A DNA stretch of 64,000 nt, taken from assembly GCA_015680685.1 (NCBI GenBank), contig MNCI01005236.1:129282-193281 (forward strand), read 5' to 3'. The notes under the pieces were generated by a model that did no database searches, was not told the origin of the DNA, and saw only the letters and a list, made by a program, of their open reading frames with translations. Below are positions 1 through 12,334 of the stretch, piece after piece. Made by a program: the position numbers and the translations under genes. This DNA comes from Gnetum montanum (Eukaryota; Streptophyta; Gnetopsida; Gnetales; Gnetaceae). How positions within the stretch are numbered: the stretch's first letter is position 1; the number at the start of each line of letters is the position of its first letter.

Positions 1-640
1 ATTTGGAACAAAGTATGAGTTGTATGAATGTCCATACCCGTACGCATGATGTGTTCACAACGCAGCTTCATCTCATGTGCATCATCGGCTAAAAGCACGC
101 ACATCAAAGGCGGCAAAAACAACACTGAAATGAATAAATGATATTGAATTATGTCGGGTCATAGGCATGGACTAGAGGTTGTAGCAGGCACAATTTGAAT
201 GAATTGTAGCTTGAAGTTGTAGCAAAGTGTATCGTCCCACCGTTGGAGCTTTGGTTCAGGGGAAGGTGCGATTGAGAATCTGCGAACTCGGACCTGCGCG
301 CATTTGCAAACTCTTGCCTTTGGGCGAAAGGCCATACACGTTCCCTTGTTAACAGTTTGAACTATGCTAAATGAGTCCGAATCCTTCTTGCAATTTAAAA
401 TTTTTTTTCTTTTAGTAATGTTTTTGGGGGTTTTCAACGAGCTGTAAATTGACATCTCAGGCAGAAAAACATAATCATACGTGAATAAACGTAAACATAT
501 GCAAATACGTGAATAAACGCAAACATATGCAAATAAGTGAAGTAGAAGCGAAGTTTTGTTGTTTTCTTGCGGGAGAAGCAATTGCATTTGTATCAAAATG
601 ACCATAATGACCATAGATGAATCGATTTTCCCAGTAGAAT
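1..640. other. Left flank, no recognised gene
   Basis: No recognisable family. The stretch around 240-345 is richer in CpG than its surroundings, and the minus strand is open for about 150 codons (614 to 159), but the predicted protein is low in recognisable motifs and I do not assign a function. It may be a host-gene fragment or unique flank outside the transposon that starts near 655. A short direct repeat lies at about 480-535 (aaacgtaaacatatgcaaat type, two copies). Confidence 0.4.
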
Positions 641-689
641 CTGTTTGTGTTTTTTTTTAAACTGATTTTTTATTTGTTATTGAAAATTT

Positions 690-960
690 TTAAAAACTTT
701 ACTTTTGCAAAATGCGACCCACATGAAGTGGGACTGTGTGAAATGCACACATTGCGACTCCGCAATCCACTAGCATTGATTTCGAGTGAACTGCAAGTGC
801 GACTAGCAATGTTGATATTACGAGTGAACTGCTGCCCATAGTCAAATAGCACTATGTTTTTCTGGTTTACAATTTACGAGTGATTTATGTTTTTCTGGTT
901 TACAATTTACGAGTGATTTGTAGCTTGCAGTCTCACAACACTTAGTTGAGCTAATTATTG
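690..960. repeat. Subterminal degenerate repeats, left end of the MULE
   Basis: Short variants of a TTGCGACTCCGCA / CTGCAAGTGCGACTAG motif and of TTACGAGTGA recur here. Similar motifs reappear in the spacer at 14.1-15.07 kb, at 24.91-25.01 kb, and in inverted sense at 28.65-28.80 kb. Clustered subterminal motifs outside the genes are typical of binding-site arrays of plant DNA transposons. Assignment to this element is inference from position. Confidence 0.45.
854..919. repeat. Exact 33-bp tandem duplication
   Basis: Two adjacent identical 33-bp copies (854-886 and 887-919), each beginning ATGTTTTTCTGG and ending GAGTGATTT. Their identity in an otherwise decayed region suggests a recent slippage event. 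Confidence 0.9.
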
Positions 961-1499
961 TGAGGGAACTACTACCGGTGGTTTGGTAGCACTGTTTTAT
1001 ATAAATTTATATAAGTTCATAACATGTAAACTTCTTCAACGTGTGCTAATAATATCAATATCAATATAAGTTTACAGTGGTTTGATGCAATATCTATATC
1101 TCCATATGCATGACATGTAAATGTTTTGGGCACAACGTAGTAGCAACTTCTTCAAAGCATAGCTATGGTTGGCTAATTGTCTATGAAAAATTCCCTTCAT
1201 AGCAGTTGTTGTTGTCAAATTTCTATACAATTATGAGTGTAATAAAAGCTAAAGGGAATAGCCAAAGGAATATTTCATGTGAGTAGTTGTAATTTTTGAA
1301 TTGTAGTTATATCAAAAATATAGTAATACATTTGTTGATCAATTATGTTTGTGTTATGTTATTCTAATTGTTATTTAATTTTTGAAATTGCAGCTATTTC
1401 CTTGGTTTGTGAACATAATGTTCAAAGTATTTTGGAGTTGCCAGAAATATTTTGTACTTTCAAAGAAATTAAAGATAATTTGAATTTATAATTGGATGA

Positions 1500-3224
1500 T
1501 AATGGAAGGTTGCTATGATAAAAGTGTTTTTTACAATTTTTATGAATGGTTGATTGATGATGTTTTAGATGGGGTAAATACTTTGCAAGCTATTGTACAT
1601 GGTTAGAATTTCACCTTCAACGCAAATGATATTGCAAATATAATACAAGTTTCATGCAGCAACAACAAGCCAATTATTAAGGAATGATGGTGGAAGAAAT
1701 GTGAAAATCACTTAATTTAGTATGCCCAAACATTTGATAAGAAAGATAACAACCCGAATTACTATTTGGAGTTATTGTTATTTTCAAAATTTATGTAGTA
1801 GGCTTTATTTCCAATAAAAGCAATTAAAGACAAGATTTCTAATAATGCTATTTTACTCATGTGAACATTGGATAACAATGAAGATCTTCCTTTTAATATC
1901 CTAGTGACCATACTGTCTGAAATGAGGAGACGTGGAAGGGCATGGCAGCTTAATGATGTTAGAGAGTCTCTTGGCTTTCTAATTATTGTGAGTAAAATAT
2001 TGCAGAAACATAACATACAGGTTATTCCTACACAACTTCAGGAGATAGTGAAGTTGAAGCCTGAAAGCATTTTTAAGAATGCATTGTTGTTTGAGAGGCC
2101 TAAAAGCTCATTTGATATCAAAAAAGATGATAAACCTTTTTTGCAAGATGTGTGTTTTCATGAGAAGTGTTTTCTAAAAGCAATTGAAAAAAAGATAGAT
2201 AATGTGGTCGAGACATTACATTAATGTTTTAAAAGCAATGCAAAACTTTGAAATATTGTGGAAGAGTTGAAAGGTGACAAGTTAGTTGTTGAAAGAGAGC
2301 AATGCACTAAAGGAAAAAATCGAGATGCATGTGGAAAATGAAAACAACTGCATGGACAAACTTATTGTTCAAAATCAGAAAATGGGTGATGAAATTGTTG
2401 CACTAAATACTAAAATACGTGTGTTAAGGAATGTATTGATAGCCAAAAACATTCACCCTGATAGAAGCAACATCACAGAAGACCCTAATAATGGTATGAT
2501 GTTGTACATTTCTCTATTTCTTTAAATCTTTATTATTTTTTGAAGTTTCTCCTTTAATGTCTTTAATGTCAATGTGTGTAATAGATCTGAATGATATGGG
2601 TACACCCAAAGCAGCCAAGAGATTATTTGTTTCTACTGAGTACAACAAATAATAAATAATCCATGAGACGAAGAATTTCCATAAAGAAACAGGTAACTGA
2701 ATTTGATATTGGTGTTTGATATGTTATGTTATTTATGAAACTATCATGCTGAAATGCAATCTAACTTTATTATCTAGTATTTCCAATTTGTAGTTGATGA
2801 TAATGTTGATTTTAAAAGACTAACTGATGATTTGTGTAACGATTAATAGAGTGATGCAGTTGCTTGTCTCTAGTATGCTTGACAAGAAAGAGCTTTTGAG
2901 GACATCATTTGCCTCATATGTTGCCACAAGATTATCTTTAACACTTTATATAAACATGGATGGAGGGAATGACTGAATGATGACATAATAGATGTTTTCA
3001 TCATGCACTTGAAGAAACTTCAAAAGTCAGTCTATGATTGTGCTGATTTTTAGAATACAAAATATTTTATCTTCAACAGTATGTTTCAATGTTATGCAAA
3101 GTCCTTTGGGAGTAAGATGTAGATGTATCAAAAGAACTAGAGACAAAGATCAAAGAAAGGCAACAAAAGACAAATTGTAAATGTTAAAAGTGGTACATTG
3201 GTTGAGGAAGATGTTGATAATTTT
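1500..3224 (+). pseudogene. ULP1-like (C48) protease gene of the MULE, 5' part
   Basis: This is the upstream part of a Ulp1-type cysteine protease gene, disrupted by A1 after 3224. An N-terminal globular part (about 1510-2220) is followed by a heptad-rich coiled coil (about 2286-2490). Two short introns with canonical ends fit the reading: 2494-2584 (GT...TAG, 91 bp) and 2693-2793 (GT...TTTGTAG, 101 bp). After the second intron the peptidase domain begins, with a LNDDIIDVF motif near 2973-3005 that corresponds to the WLND start of Ulp1 domains. Several in-frame stops are present, so it is dead. The last codons, around GTTGATAATTTT, continue directly at 13169 once the retrotransposon is removed; the second copy at 38.2-39.05 kb reads through the same point. 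Family members cut isopeptide bonds of SUMO-like proteins; the role in the transposon is unknown. Confidence 0.7.
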
Positions 3225-4056
3225 TGATGAATCATGTTTTTGCATGCTTTGATATTGAATACCTGATATTGGAGCTCATTATGCATTATCAGATATCTGA
3301 TATTGTGAGGTATATGCTGACCTATAAATATATCGCTTGAGCTCCCGAATTTGATATCAATTTTTGTCATAGTTAATGAAGCTCTTGTACTTTGTTTTCT
3401 TTAGAGTTAGAATATTTTTTGAGTGCTTGCAGTAGGAGTCTAAGTGTGTATACATCTTTGTTCGAGTATTGATATACCTTAGCATAGTAGTGTGATAGGA
3501 ACAAAAACAAACCCTTTTAATAATCCTTGAAGCATTGAGAATAGATTAATGTTTCCTTTAATGCACTTTACTTTCATGTACTTTACTTTAATGCATTTAA
3601 ATTAAGCAATTAATTTCAAGTTGTTAATAAACATAAGCATGACCACTTCGAGCATATATATAGCGTTTGGTAACCTAGCAACATTTAACATTTGGTAGCC
3701 CAACAACACTATATGTGTTTAGGATGTGTTCAAGAAAGTGGGATGGGTACTTGTGTTAGGCTAGCTAGGTAGTAGATAAATTAGATCCTAAATTATTTTA
3801 ACTTCCATTATTGTTGTAGGTAATTAAATTTATAAAACATAAAATGATAAAAATCATGTACCTTAATTACACTTAAACCATATCCTTGAGCTTCACAAGT
3901 GTAAATGAGAAGACAATGAACATTCTCGATGCCCATTTCACTTCCTAGAAGAACTAGTGCACTAGAAAACTATAGGTCCATGGAATTTAACCAGATCATG
4001 TGTAAACACCTTAGTGATTTGTATGGTTGGGTGTAGGGGTACCTTATTGATCATCA
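3225..4056 (+). repeat. 5' LTR of A1
   Basis: It starts TGATGAATCATG and ends ATCATCA. U3 contains repeated GATATT/GATATC motifs (about 3255-3310), then a TATA box CCTATAAATA at 3321-3330, giving a promoter reading to the right. It pairs with 12335-13163 along its whole length. Confidence 0.93.
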
Positions 4057-4057
4057 T

Positions 4058-4075
4058 TGGCACTGTTGCTGGGGA
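4058..4075 (+). other. Primer-binding site of A1 (tRNA-Asp type)
   Basis: TGGCACTGTTGCTGGGGA lies one base after the LTR. The complement of the plant tRNA-Asp 3' end is TGGCGCCGTTGCCGGGGA (from memory of that tRNA). The three differences are G-to-A or C-to-T changes at CpG positions, as expected from decay of methylated DNA. Confidence 0.8.
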
Positions 4076-4267
4076 CCTTTTAGTTGCTTCATGTGCTATC
4101 TACGATTTAGTGGAATTATTCAAAAACATTCGAATGAACCTTAGAGTCATATCATATTTTATAATTACTACAACAAAAATTTAAAAGCACACTTCATTAT
4201 TATTTTCTAACATAAAATATCTTCTTCTCATAGGAGTGCTTCTCTGCCCAAGTTTGATGGAGCTCAT

Positions 4268-4313
4268 NNNNNNNNNNNNNNNNNNNNNNNNNNNNNNNNN
4301 NNNNNNNNNNNNN
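4268..4313. other. Assembly gap (46 N) in A1 gag
   Basis: A run of N. Flanking sequence on both sides reads as gag N-terminal region, so only a few codons are hidden if the gap size is true. Confidence 0.95.
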
Positions 4314-4329
4314 AGTTTCACCTTCATCT

Positions 4330-6600
4330 TACACCAGGATGAATAACTACGATGTTGTGACATGGAGGGAAACATTGTGTTGTTGCCTAACTGATTCATT
4401 TCTGCAATGCTCCAACAAATGCTTACACGATGGGGTCTTTGGGAACTTCATGCTGAGTATGTTGTGCAAGATAGTGATGCTAGGGATTATCATCCCATTG
4501 AGGCACAGTGTCTTTAGGATTTCCAGTTAGAACAACGTCATGAATTTGCAAAGGAAAAAGGATTTAATGATTCCCCATTCTTTCCATACCAAAAAGATGA
4601 TAGAGAACTCTTCTTTAGGGATTTTTCATTTTGTGAAATTCCTCTCTTTGACTTTGGTGAAGGAGGTCAAAACCAGAACTTGCAGTTAACGATTTACAAT
4701 CTTACTTTTGGTAAGAATGGATCCAATGACAAAGAAGAATCCAAAGAGGCAAGTCAAGGTAGGGATGTAGATAAGAAACAAGATTTTGATCATGGTTGCG
4801 ATCACCAAAGAGGTGGTAGCAGGCATCATGATGGTGCTAGTCCTCCTTCCTCTTCACCTTCATCATCATCGTCTTCTTCTAGCTCTGATCGCAACCATAG
4901 AGGGCATGGTCATGATGGAGGTGACCAAAATGATTAAAAAGACTAAGATAACCAAAGGTATTATCAGGAAAGGCAAGACCAAGGATGTGGACATTCAAGA
5001 GAGGCACATCACCATGAATAAAGGGGTAGTACAAGGCATCATAAACACCATGATCATGGCCTCGATGACCTTGTGCTTACTACCTGAAGTATGCTTAATA
5101 GCGCAGAGGCTGTATGAATTCCAATAAGGCATGTAAAGGACTGCTGAATAAAAAGGCTAGACATGAATAATATTCCTTGATTCAAAGGGGGATATAACTC
5201 AGACTCGTAGAACCATCTCCAAGCTTTTCAAGATGCATGTGCCTTGTAGAACATAGAGGATGAGTGGCAAAAGCTTAAATTATTTTCACAAACACTCATT
5301 GAACAAGTGGAGAATTGGTACTGATCCTTAGAACTGGAATCTATCAAACGATGGAGTATCATGCTTAAATTGTTCAATGACAAATATCAAAAGTACTCTA
5401 GAGTGTCCAACTTCAGAAGGTAGATCCAAGGATGAAAACAAGGAACACATGAACCATTGGATGCCACCATTGGTTGATACTATTCTTTAATGGACAAATG
5501 TTTTGGCCATGGTTATTGTCAACTATATCAACTTTGCCACATTATAGATGGGCTTTGATCAGAAATGAAAAGAACCCTTGGTGTCTATGCCTAAGGACGA
5601 TTATTAGAATTAAGTGTCTATTAGATACAAAGACTAATCAAGCAAGTAGCTAAAAAGGAGGATGAATTAAGAAAAATAAAAAGTGTAGAAGAGTAAAACT
5701 ACGATTTTTCCATTTGAAAGAGGGAGGTTCAATTTTATGAAAATGAGGAAGAATCTACACTTGATGCATTGGTGAATAGGAAAACCTTCCCACTCCAAAA
5801 ATTTCAATCTGAAATTAATGCCAAGGTTGATTAGCTATGAGACTCCATGGATAGCAGATTTCAAGTTGTTGTAAAAATTATTGAAGAGTCCTAAGAACAA
5901 GGTAGTGATCATGAGCACAACGAGTCCAAGAAAGTTGAACGTGCCTATCAAAGAGGTAAGGGTAGGATTACTGCAATAGAAGAAGTAGTAGAAAATGAAT
6001 GAGATGATTATGGTGGATGTGACATCTACCAATATGAACATCTTAAGGGGTGTTGCCCCATAGTGTCACACTTACAAGAGTCTGGGATGTATGCTTTGAA
6101 TTCATGACTAATACAAAGGCAAACATCTAGAAGATTACCTTATCCTCAAGGTAATTCTAGGTAGTTCTATAAGCAACAACTGTCTTCCCCAAGTGGAACT
6201 CCACCCCAACCATATGAGCAATATCAATAGTGGCAGCAACCATAGTCATGGGCACTAACACTACCAAGGCAGCAATACCCTTATAGACAGCTTGATCCAT
6301 ATGGGTACTACATTCAACAACCCCTGTCTCCACATGACTCCTCCAATCACATTTCTACTTTCTAATCTCACTACCATTCTTTTCATTATATCAAACTCAT
6401 TCTCCACATGCAAGAAGGAATTACACATTTTACCCATATCCTCCTCCTATTCTTGCACATATTTCTCCTCCAACTACACAACTACCACCTACTTCACCTA
6501 TGTAGGATGAACTACTATCTCAACCGCAATAATGCAACACTACTAGGGCTATTAACCTATAACTGGTTAATGAACTCAGTGGTTTGGATACTCGATTAAA
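4330..6600 (+). pseudogene. A1 gag (capsid) remnant
   Basis: Gag forms the particle shell and binds element RNA. A mostly continuous frame with many stops includes a serine-, histidine- and aspartate-rich stretch (about 4795-4930). A capsid-like region at about 5255-5600 matches the A2 gag (DEWQKLKLF then LFNDKYQ; HEPLDATIG; MDKCFGHG). A degenerate zinc knuckle CDIYQYEHLKGCC lies near 6020-6055. A proline- and threonine-rich tail follows to about 6600. The capsid part aligns with 16.1-16.56 kb (+) and 22.8-23.25 kb (-). No intact product is possible. Confidence 0.7.
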
Positions 6601-6773
6601 GAAAAGACCTTTCTTCTAACCACGTAATCCACCTAAGCCCTCAAATACACTTGCAGTTGGCAGCCCTATTCCTTTGTCTTTCTTTGTATTAAATTCCTTC
6701 AGGTCCCCTTCAAACCAAACATTGCCCAAGATCCATACTATTATGTTGACCCACATCATATCTAATTGGATCC

Positions 6774-7154
6774 ATGCTGGAAACCTTCCTAGGAGATCTT
6801 GAAAGTCCTCTGATTTATTTGCAGATCACTAGGAATGAATCATGCAAAGCTCTTCTCAACTCAGGTTTTGGTATCAACTTGATCTCTCATGAGATGTATA
6901 CAGCATGGAACCTACCTCCTTTAACGAAGAGCAATATCATATTAGAATTGGCAAACCAATCCATCATTGTTCCATTAGTATTGGTAGAAGACATTGTGAT
7001 CACTATTTGTGGGTGGTCTTATCTTGCTAATTTCTTAGTGATCAAGGTGGAGAATTGCAAAGGGGATTTTCCAATCATTATGGAAAGGGCATGGCTTAGC
7101 ATCATTGATTTAAGAATAGGCATTAGAGATCTTTACCTAGAAATATCTAAATAA
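6774..7154 (+). pseudogene. A1 retroviral-type aspartic protease remnant
   Basis: Retropepsins cut the Gag-Pol precursor. The 126-codon open frame has the family layout: a catalytic-loop sequence LLNSGFGINLIS where the active-site Asp should be (Asp changed to Asn, so inactive), and a downstream IIMERAWL segment in the place of the LGRPWL motif. It sits between gag and RT as expected. The frame stays open by chance of few mutations; it is not a functional gene. Confidence 0.75.
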
Positions 7155-7689
7155 AATGCATTCAAAAAGATCGAGAAGAAGCGAGTTCCATGGATCACAT
7201 ACAATGACACAGGGTGCAATTTATGTGCAGAAACTCTAGGCCATGAACAAGCATCTATCTTTGCATGCAAACAATGTGCACCAAAAGTATAAATTCAAAG
7301 GTGTCTATATGTAGCAGCCACAAAATAGGAGGACACCTAGTGGCTGATTGCTAATTCTAAGAGTAGCATACTTTGCATGGAACTGACTGAGAGCTTAACA
7401 TACACATATGTTGTAAGTATGGATGAACTAGAGCAAGTTCATCACCAACTCTCCGATGATGCAAATGATGATACTTATTGGGGAGAGTTGGAGATTCCTG
7501 AAAATTTCAAGTAAGAGCCTCTTAAACTAAAAATACTATCGGTCAAAATGGAATATGTGTTTTTTAAAAATGGAAATCTAGTCATAATCAATGCAAATCT
7601 TACTCCATAATAGAAAAAGATGTTGTTGAATGTAGTTGAAAAATGGTCAACTACTTTTTCTTGCTCATATCTTGAACTCACATGGATTG

Positions 7690-8520
7690 ATCCTAGGATA
7701 TGCCAACATCACATTTACACTGATCCAGCCATGAAGCCAAAGAAAGCCACATAGGCAATTGAACCCTAAACTGAAGTAGATCATCAAAGAGAAAATTGAA
7801 CAACTCCTCAAGATGGGGTTCATTTATCCCATTGTTGATACTGAATGGGTTAGTCTACTCGTGATTGTGCCAAAGAAAGATGACAAGTGATGGGTCTGCA
7901 TCGATTTTTGACTGTTGAATATGGCAACATTTAAGAACCATTTTCCATTACCATTTTTTGATCAAGTATTAGACACAATATTTGGCCATTGCTACTATAG
8001 TTTTCTAAATGGTTATAGTAGTTATAACCAAATTCAAATTGCACTAGAGGACCAGGTAAAGACAACATTCACAAGTCCTTGGGGGACGTTTGCATATCGC
8101 AAGATGTCATTTAGTCTATGTAATGCTCCTACTACATTCCAATGCTTAGTTCTAAGCATTTTTCAACAATAAATTAGATTTGGTGTGGAAGTATTCATGG
8201 ATGACTTCTCCACTTATGGAGCTACATATGAGCAAGCCCTAGACCACCTTGAGCAAGTGCTAAAACAATATGTTGAAACTAACTTGCTACTCAATTGGCA
8301 AAAAAGTCACCTAATGGTCCAGGAAGGCATTGTATTGGGGCACAGACTATCACAAGTAGAAATTGAGGTAGACCCTTAGAAAATAAGGGTCATCCAAGGA
8401 ATAACTCACCAACTAGAAATTGTCAAAGATGTTCGGTCATTCCTTGGACATATTGGCTATTATTGGCGATTCATAGAGAATTTTTCTAAGATCGCAAAGC
8501 CATTGGTGGAGTTAACATAG
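7690..8520 (+). pseudogene. A1 reverse transcriptase remnant
   Basis: RT copies the element RNA into DNA. Visible in order: an entry region like KIEQLLKMGFIYPI near 7790-7835, VPKKDDK near 7869-7889, HFPLPF (about 7935), SYNQIQIA (about 8024), TFTSPWGTFAYRKMSF (about 8070-8115) and the polymerase box FMDDF at about 8194-8210, which keeps both metal-binding Asp residues. Next come LGH and a SFLGHIGYYWRFI segment at about 8438-8480, the usual RT-RNase H connection of Ty3/gypsy. Stops (for example at 7889, 7908, 8170 and 8378) make it dead. Confidence 0.85.
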
Positions 8521-8589
8521 AAAGATGCTCCATTTGTCTGGATCAAAAAATGTGAAAAAGCATTCTAGCAATTGAAAAAAGAAACTTGT

Positions 8590-9050
8590 GGAAACTCCAA
8601 TTCTACAAGCACTTGATTGGTCCAGACCCTTCCACATCATGATGGATGCATCTAACTATGCCTTGGGAGCCATGCTTATGTAGATGGATGACAAGAAACA
8701 TCCATATTACATCCATTGTGCTAGTTGAAGCATTATGGGTGCATAACTAAAATACACCACCATAAAAAAAGAATTGATGGTAGTGGTGTTTACTCTAGAA
8801 ACGTTTAGGCATTATGTGCTTGGATACAAAGTGTTTTTGTACATAGATCACATTGCCATTTTTTTCTGATGAATAAGCCAATGGTAAGTCCCCGTGTCAT
8901 ACGGTGGCTGGTGATCTTATAAGAATTCAATCTTATGATGGTAGATTAAAAGGGAACTGAGAATGTGGTTGTTGACCACTTGTCTCAGTTGCAATGGGAC
9001 AACAAAGAGGAAGAAAGCCCATTATCTGATATGTTTCTTTATGAACTCCT
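8590..9050 (+). pseudogene. A1 RNase H remnant
   Basis: This domain removes RNA from the RNA-DNA hybrid. Visible are DWSRPFHIMMDAS (first catalytic Asp), YALGAML, TTIKKELMVVVF (catalytic Glu), FRHYVLGYKVFLYIDH (third acidic residue) and a downstream VVDHLSQL-like segment near 8970. Stops and a frameshift near 8580 interrupt it. It follows RT without a break. Confidence 0.75.
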
Positions 9051-9185
9051 GGGGCTATAATTGAACAATTTCCTAATGAGCCTAAATGGTATAATGACAT
9101 TCTCACTTATCTTCTCACCCAAGAGATTCCACAAGGGTTGGACCATTAGAAGAAACAATAGTTTCTTCAGTAGGTAAAACTCTTC

Positions 9186-10330
9186 ATGGAGATCAATGGA
9201 CACCTCTACAAGATGTGCACCGATGACCTAGTTCATTGGTATGTCTTTGATGCTGATCAACTACACATTCTCCAAGAAGCTCATGAAGGTCCTTGTAGAA
9301 GACACTATGTTGGGAGATGCATGGTCATTAAAATCCTAATGGTAGGGTATTATTGGCCAATAATCTTTAGGGATGCTCATCATTACGTTCGCTCTTGTGA
9401 ATGATGTAAAAAATATGGTGGAATGAGTGCTCAAATGGAGGAACCTTAACAATGGATTTAACCACTAGAACCATTCGACATTTGGGGCATTAACTTCATG
9501 GGTCCCATCATGCCCATGTCAAATGGAAAGGCGTACATCATAGTTGCTCTTGACTATTGTATGAAATGGGTAGAAGCAGCAGCCATCATTAACTGTACAT
9601 CTTCTACTACTATTTTCTTTGTACAAAAAAATGTTGTAAATAGCATTGGTGTTCCATGTGCATTAATTTCTAATAATGAAACTCACTTTACAAGAACTAC
9701 TTTTTGGAAGCTCATACAATGCTTGGGGGTTGAACATAAACTAACAACACCCTACCATCCCCAAGCTAATGGTCAAGCTGAGGTTACCAATAGGGAAATC
9801 ACAAGGATTCTAATAAGAACTATTAACAAATATAGGAAAGGCTAGAGCACAAAACTCAATGATGTCCTTTGGGCCTACCACTCAACATGGAAACTTCCTA
9901 TAAGCTATTCTCCCTATGATCTTGTGTATGGAAAAGTACCAACACTTTCAATTCAATCTGAGCTTTGTACACTTTCAACAGCCTGTGACCTTGACCTTGA
10001 CTTGAGCCTAGCACAAAAAGAAAGATTAATAAATCTCAACCTACTAGATGAAAATTGATTGGTGGCCCTATCATCTAATGAGCTACACAAGGCCTACAAC
10101 AAAAAGTGCCATGACCTTAAAATTAAAAAAATAAAATTTCAACTGGGAGGTAAGGTTCTCTACTAGAACCCCACACACATACCTCAATGAACAAAGTTCC
10201 AAAAATTGTGGGAAGGACCTTACATCATTTACGAAACTTTTCCTTTTGGGGCCATGATGATCTACAAACTTAAGAGCCTAGATAAGAAATAGCTGGTCAA
10301 CATCCAACAAATCAAACCTTTCCACTAGCA
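9186..10330 (+). pseudogene. A1 integrase remnant
   Basis: Integrase inserts element DNA into the host. The HHCC zinc-binding part is readable (EAHEGP, RRHYVG, YYWP, then two Cys codons near 9397-9407, with a stop between). In the catalytic core the first Asp has become Asn in WGINFMGP (about 9480) and the second Asp is Asn in ISNNETHF (about 9665). The Glu region NGQAEVTNRE (about 9768) is kept. Both Asp losses are single G-to-A changes. A C-terminal part with YHPQ, VYGK and KLWEGPY segments runs to about 10330. A stop at 9843 separates core and C-terminal part. Confidence 0.85.
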
Positions 10331-12325
10331 TAAGCTAGCAAATACAACAAATGCCTCATTGGATGGACAACCAGGCTCCATATTTTAGATCTCCTCCTTT
10401 CAACTTAGTCATGGGGGAGATGGCCATCCATGCTAACCATATAAGTGGTTGCTCGGTCTTTCACCTTTTTGTTGTACACATTTTGATTTTACACATTCTT
10501 CATTTTACATCTTCTTGTTTTCATGTTATTAATCTTTTCTGATTTTTGTTTTACACCATCATTCATACGTTTACTATTTCTTGAATATTTTACACTTTCT
10601 TTTATATTTTCTTTTGTTTTATTTTTGTGTGATTTTCTAAATTTTTGTTAATAAATGCTAGGTATAGTGGTAATGCATTGCTTGATGGTGGTATGTATAA
10701 TTTTATTATTTGATTGTTGGTGTCTGGATTTCTAGCTTTGAAATTCATTACAGATGATTAGGAAATGGTTTCTTTTTCATGTAACAGGAAGTGAGTCCAC
10801 AACATCCACCCATCCAGAAACTCTATGGTTTTCCTTGTTCTAGAAATGTGCAGTTCCTTTTTCATTAATAAAACATTAACAAATTTGTGACTTTGGTAGT
10901 TTCTGGAATTGGAAAGAATTCAAAGGTTTGAATAGGGTGTGTGGCTTCAAGGGGATTTAGTATTCTTTGTCCCTTTCTATTTTCCTGGGTGCATGTGTGT
11001 TTTCATGAATTTCTTACCATTCTATGTCACCTAATAAAAGGAAGTTGAATAAGTCTTTGCATGGTATGGTTCTCATCAAAATAAAAAATGATGGAAATTC
11101 AAAGCACACCCCTTAGACAAAATAAATGGGCTATAAGCACTAGTTATGGGAATACAAAGAAATGTTACCAATGCCTAAAGGTCCCTTGTAATTAAGGCCT
11201 TTCCTCACTTCCTACTTCTCTTTTCTTCTCTAATAAGGAATGGTGGTTGTTCTATGGGAGCACTCTTGTGTCTCAGGGGGGTGGATTGGTCTTAGAATAA
11301 TGATGCAAAGTCACTGAATGAGGTTGGTTTTGGTCTAGACTAATGATGGATCTTATCAAGTCATTTAACCATGAAATTCACAAGGGACTTTATGTGAACT
11401 TAATTAAGAACTCCATTCCACTCTCTCTCATCCATCTATGCTTTCCATGTCTTACCTCACTATCGATTTCATGTTCTTATTTGATGTCCTGGTTTGATAT
11501 GTCGAAATTCTTAGGTAGTTTCTTTTGGGGTTTTGTACTTAACCTTCTATAACCATAAATCATCCATGGAGCCCACAGACTCCTCAGTTTGATGAGGTAG
11601 TTTCTTTTGGGGTTTTGTAAGGATCCACTTACATATCTTTTGGTGGGGTTAGTTAAGTTCTTTACCCTTAGACACTCTTACAATCAAATCCTTTTGTTTA
11701 CCTCATCAATGACCTCCAATTGGGCACATCTTCACAACATTTTTCAGTGAACTTTCCTTTTTATTATTGTGAATTCTTATCCCCTCGTCAAATATTTCCT
11801 TGTGTAGAACTTTTTCAACTTTAATGGACAGCTTCTCTATTTTATCTTATCTATCAGTCTTCCTGTTAACACTATTAAAAAGAAATTAATCTACCACAAT
11901 CACAACCTAGTTGAGTGTAACCACCAATGAGACAAGGTACTTACCAGCTATGTGTTACACATTACATACTAATTGATAATTCTATTCTGATTGTAGTCAG
12001 AAGCATGGGTTGGAAGTAGGACCATCTTCACCAAGGATGATGCATTAGTACCACATGATGTAGATGATTCATGATCATGGGATCTTCTCTCTCGCTCTTC
12101 AGCTACCAAGAGATGTTGGATGTTAGTTTTATTAAGCATGTTTACTTCTCTTATCATGAACACCCAATTTTGTAAATATTGTAAATCCATATACTTGGGC
12201 ACTTAGAGTCTATTTGTTTCATCTGAGTCAGTTTGTATGTTAGTCAATAATCCCATACCTTTCCAATATTTTATAAGGAACTTGCTCCTTCTCTTCTTCA
12301 TTAGAGGATGAGTTTTCATTCAATC
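10331..12325 (+). other. A1 post-pol region, non-coding
   Basis: No protein is readable. The first part (about 10390-10900) matches the region after gag in A2 (reverse complement of about 21600-21350) and in A5 (from about 63740 to the window end), for example GAGTCCACAACATCCACCCA. A direct repeat of about 23 bp (GGTAGTTTCTTTTGGGGTTT type) occurs near 11514 and 11598. The accessory gene found here in A2 and A5 is absent. The last ~100 bp (AGTCAATAATCCCATACC, about 12242) matches the end regions of A2 and A5. Confidence 0.7.
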
Positions 12326-12334
12326 ATGGGGGTA
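12326..12334 (+). other. Polypurine tract of A1
   Basis: ATGGGGGTA directly precedes the 3' LTR, where plus-strand DNA synthesis is primed. The same tract, with small changes, precedes the LTRs at 26142, 26325 and 58882. Confidence 0.8.
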
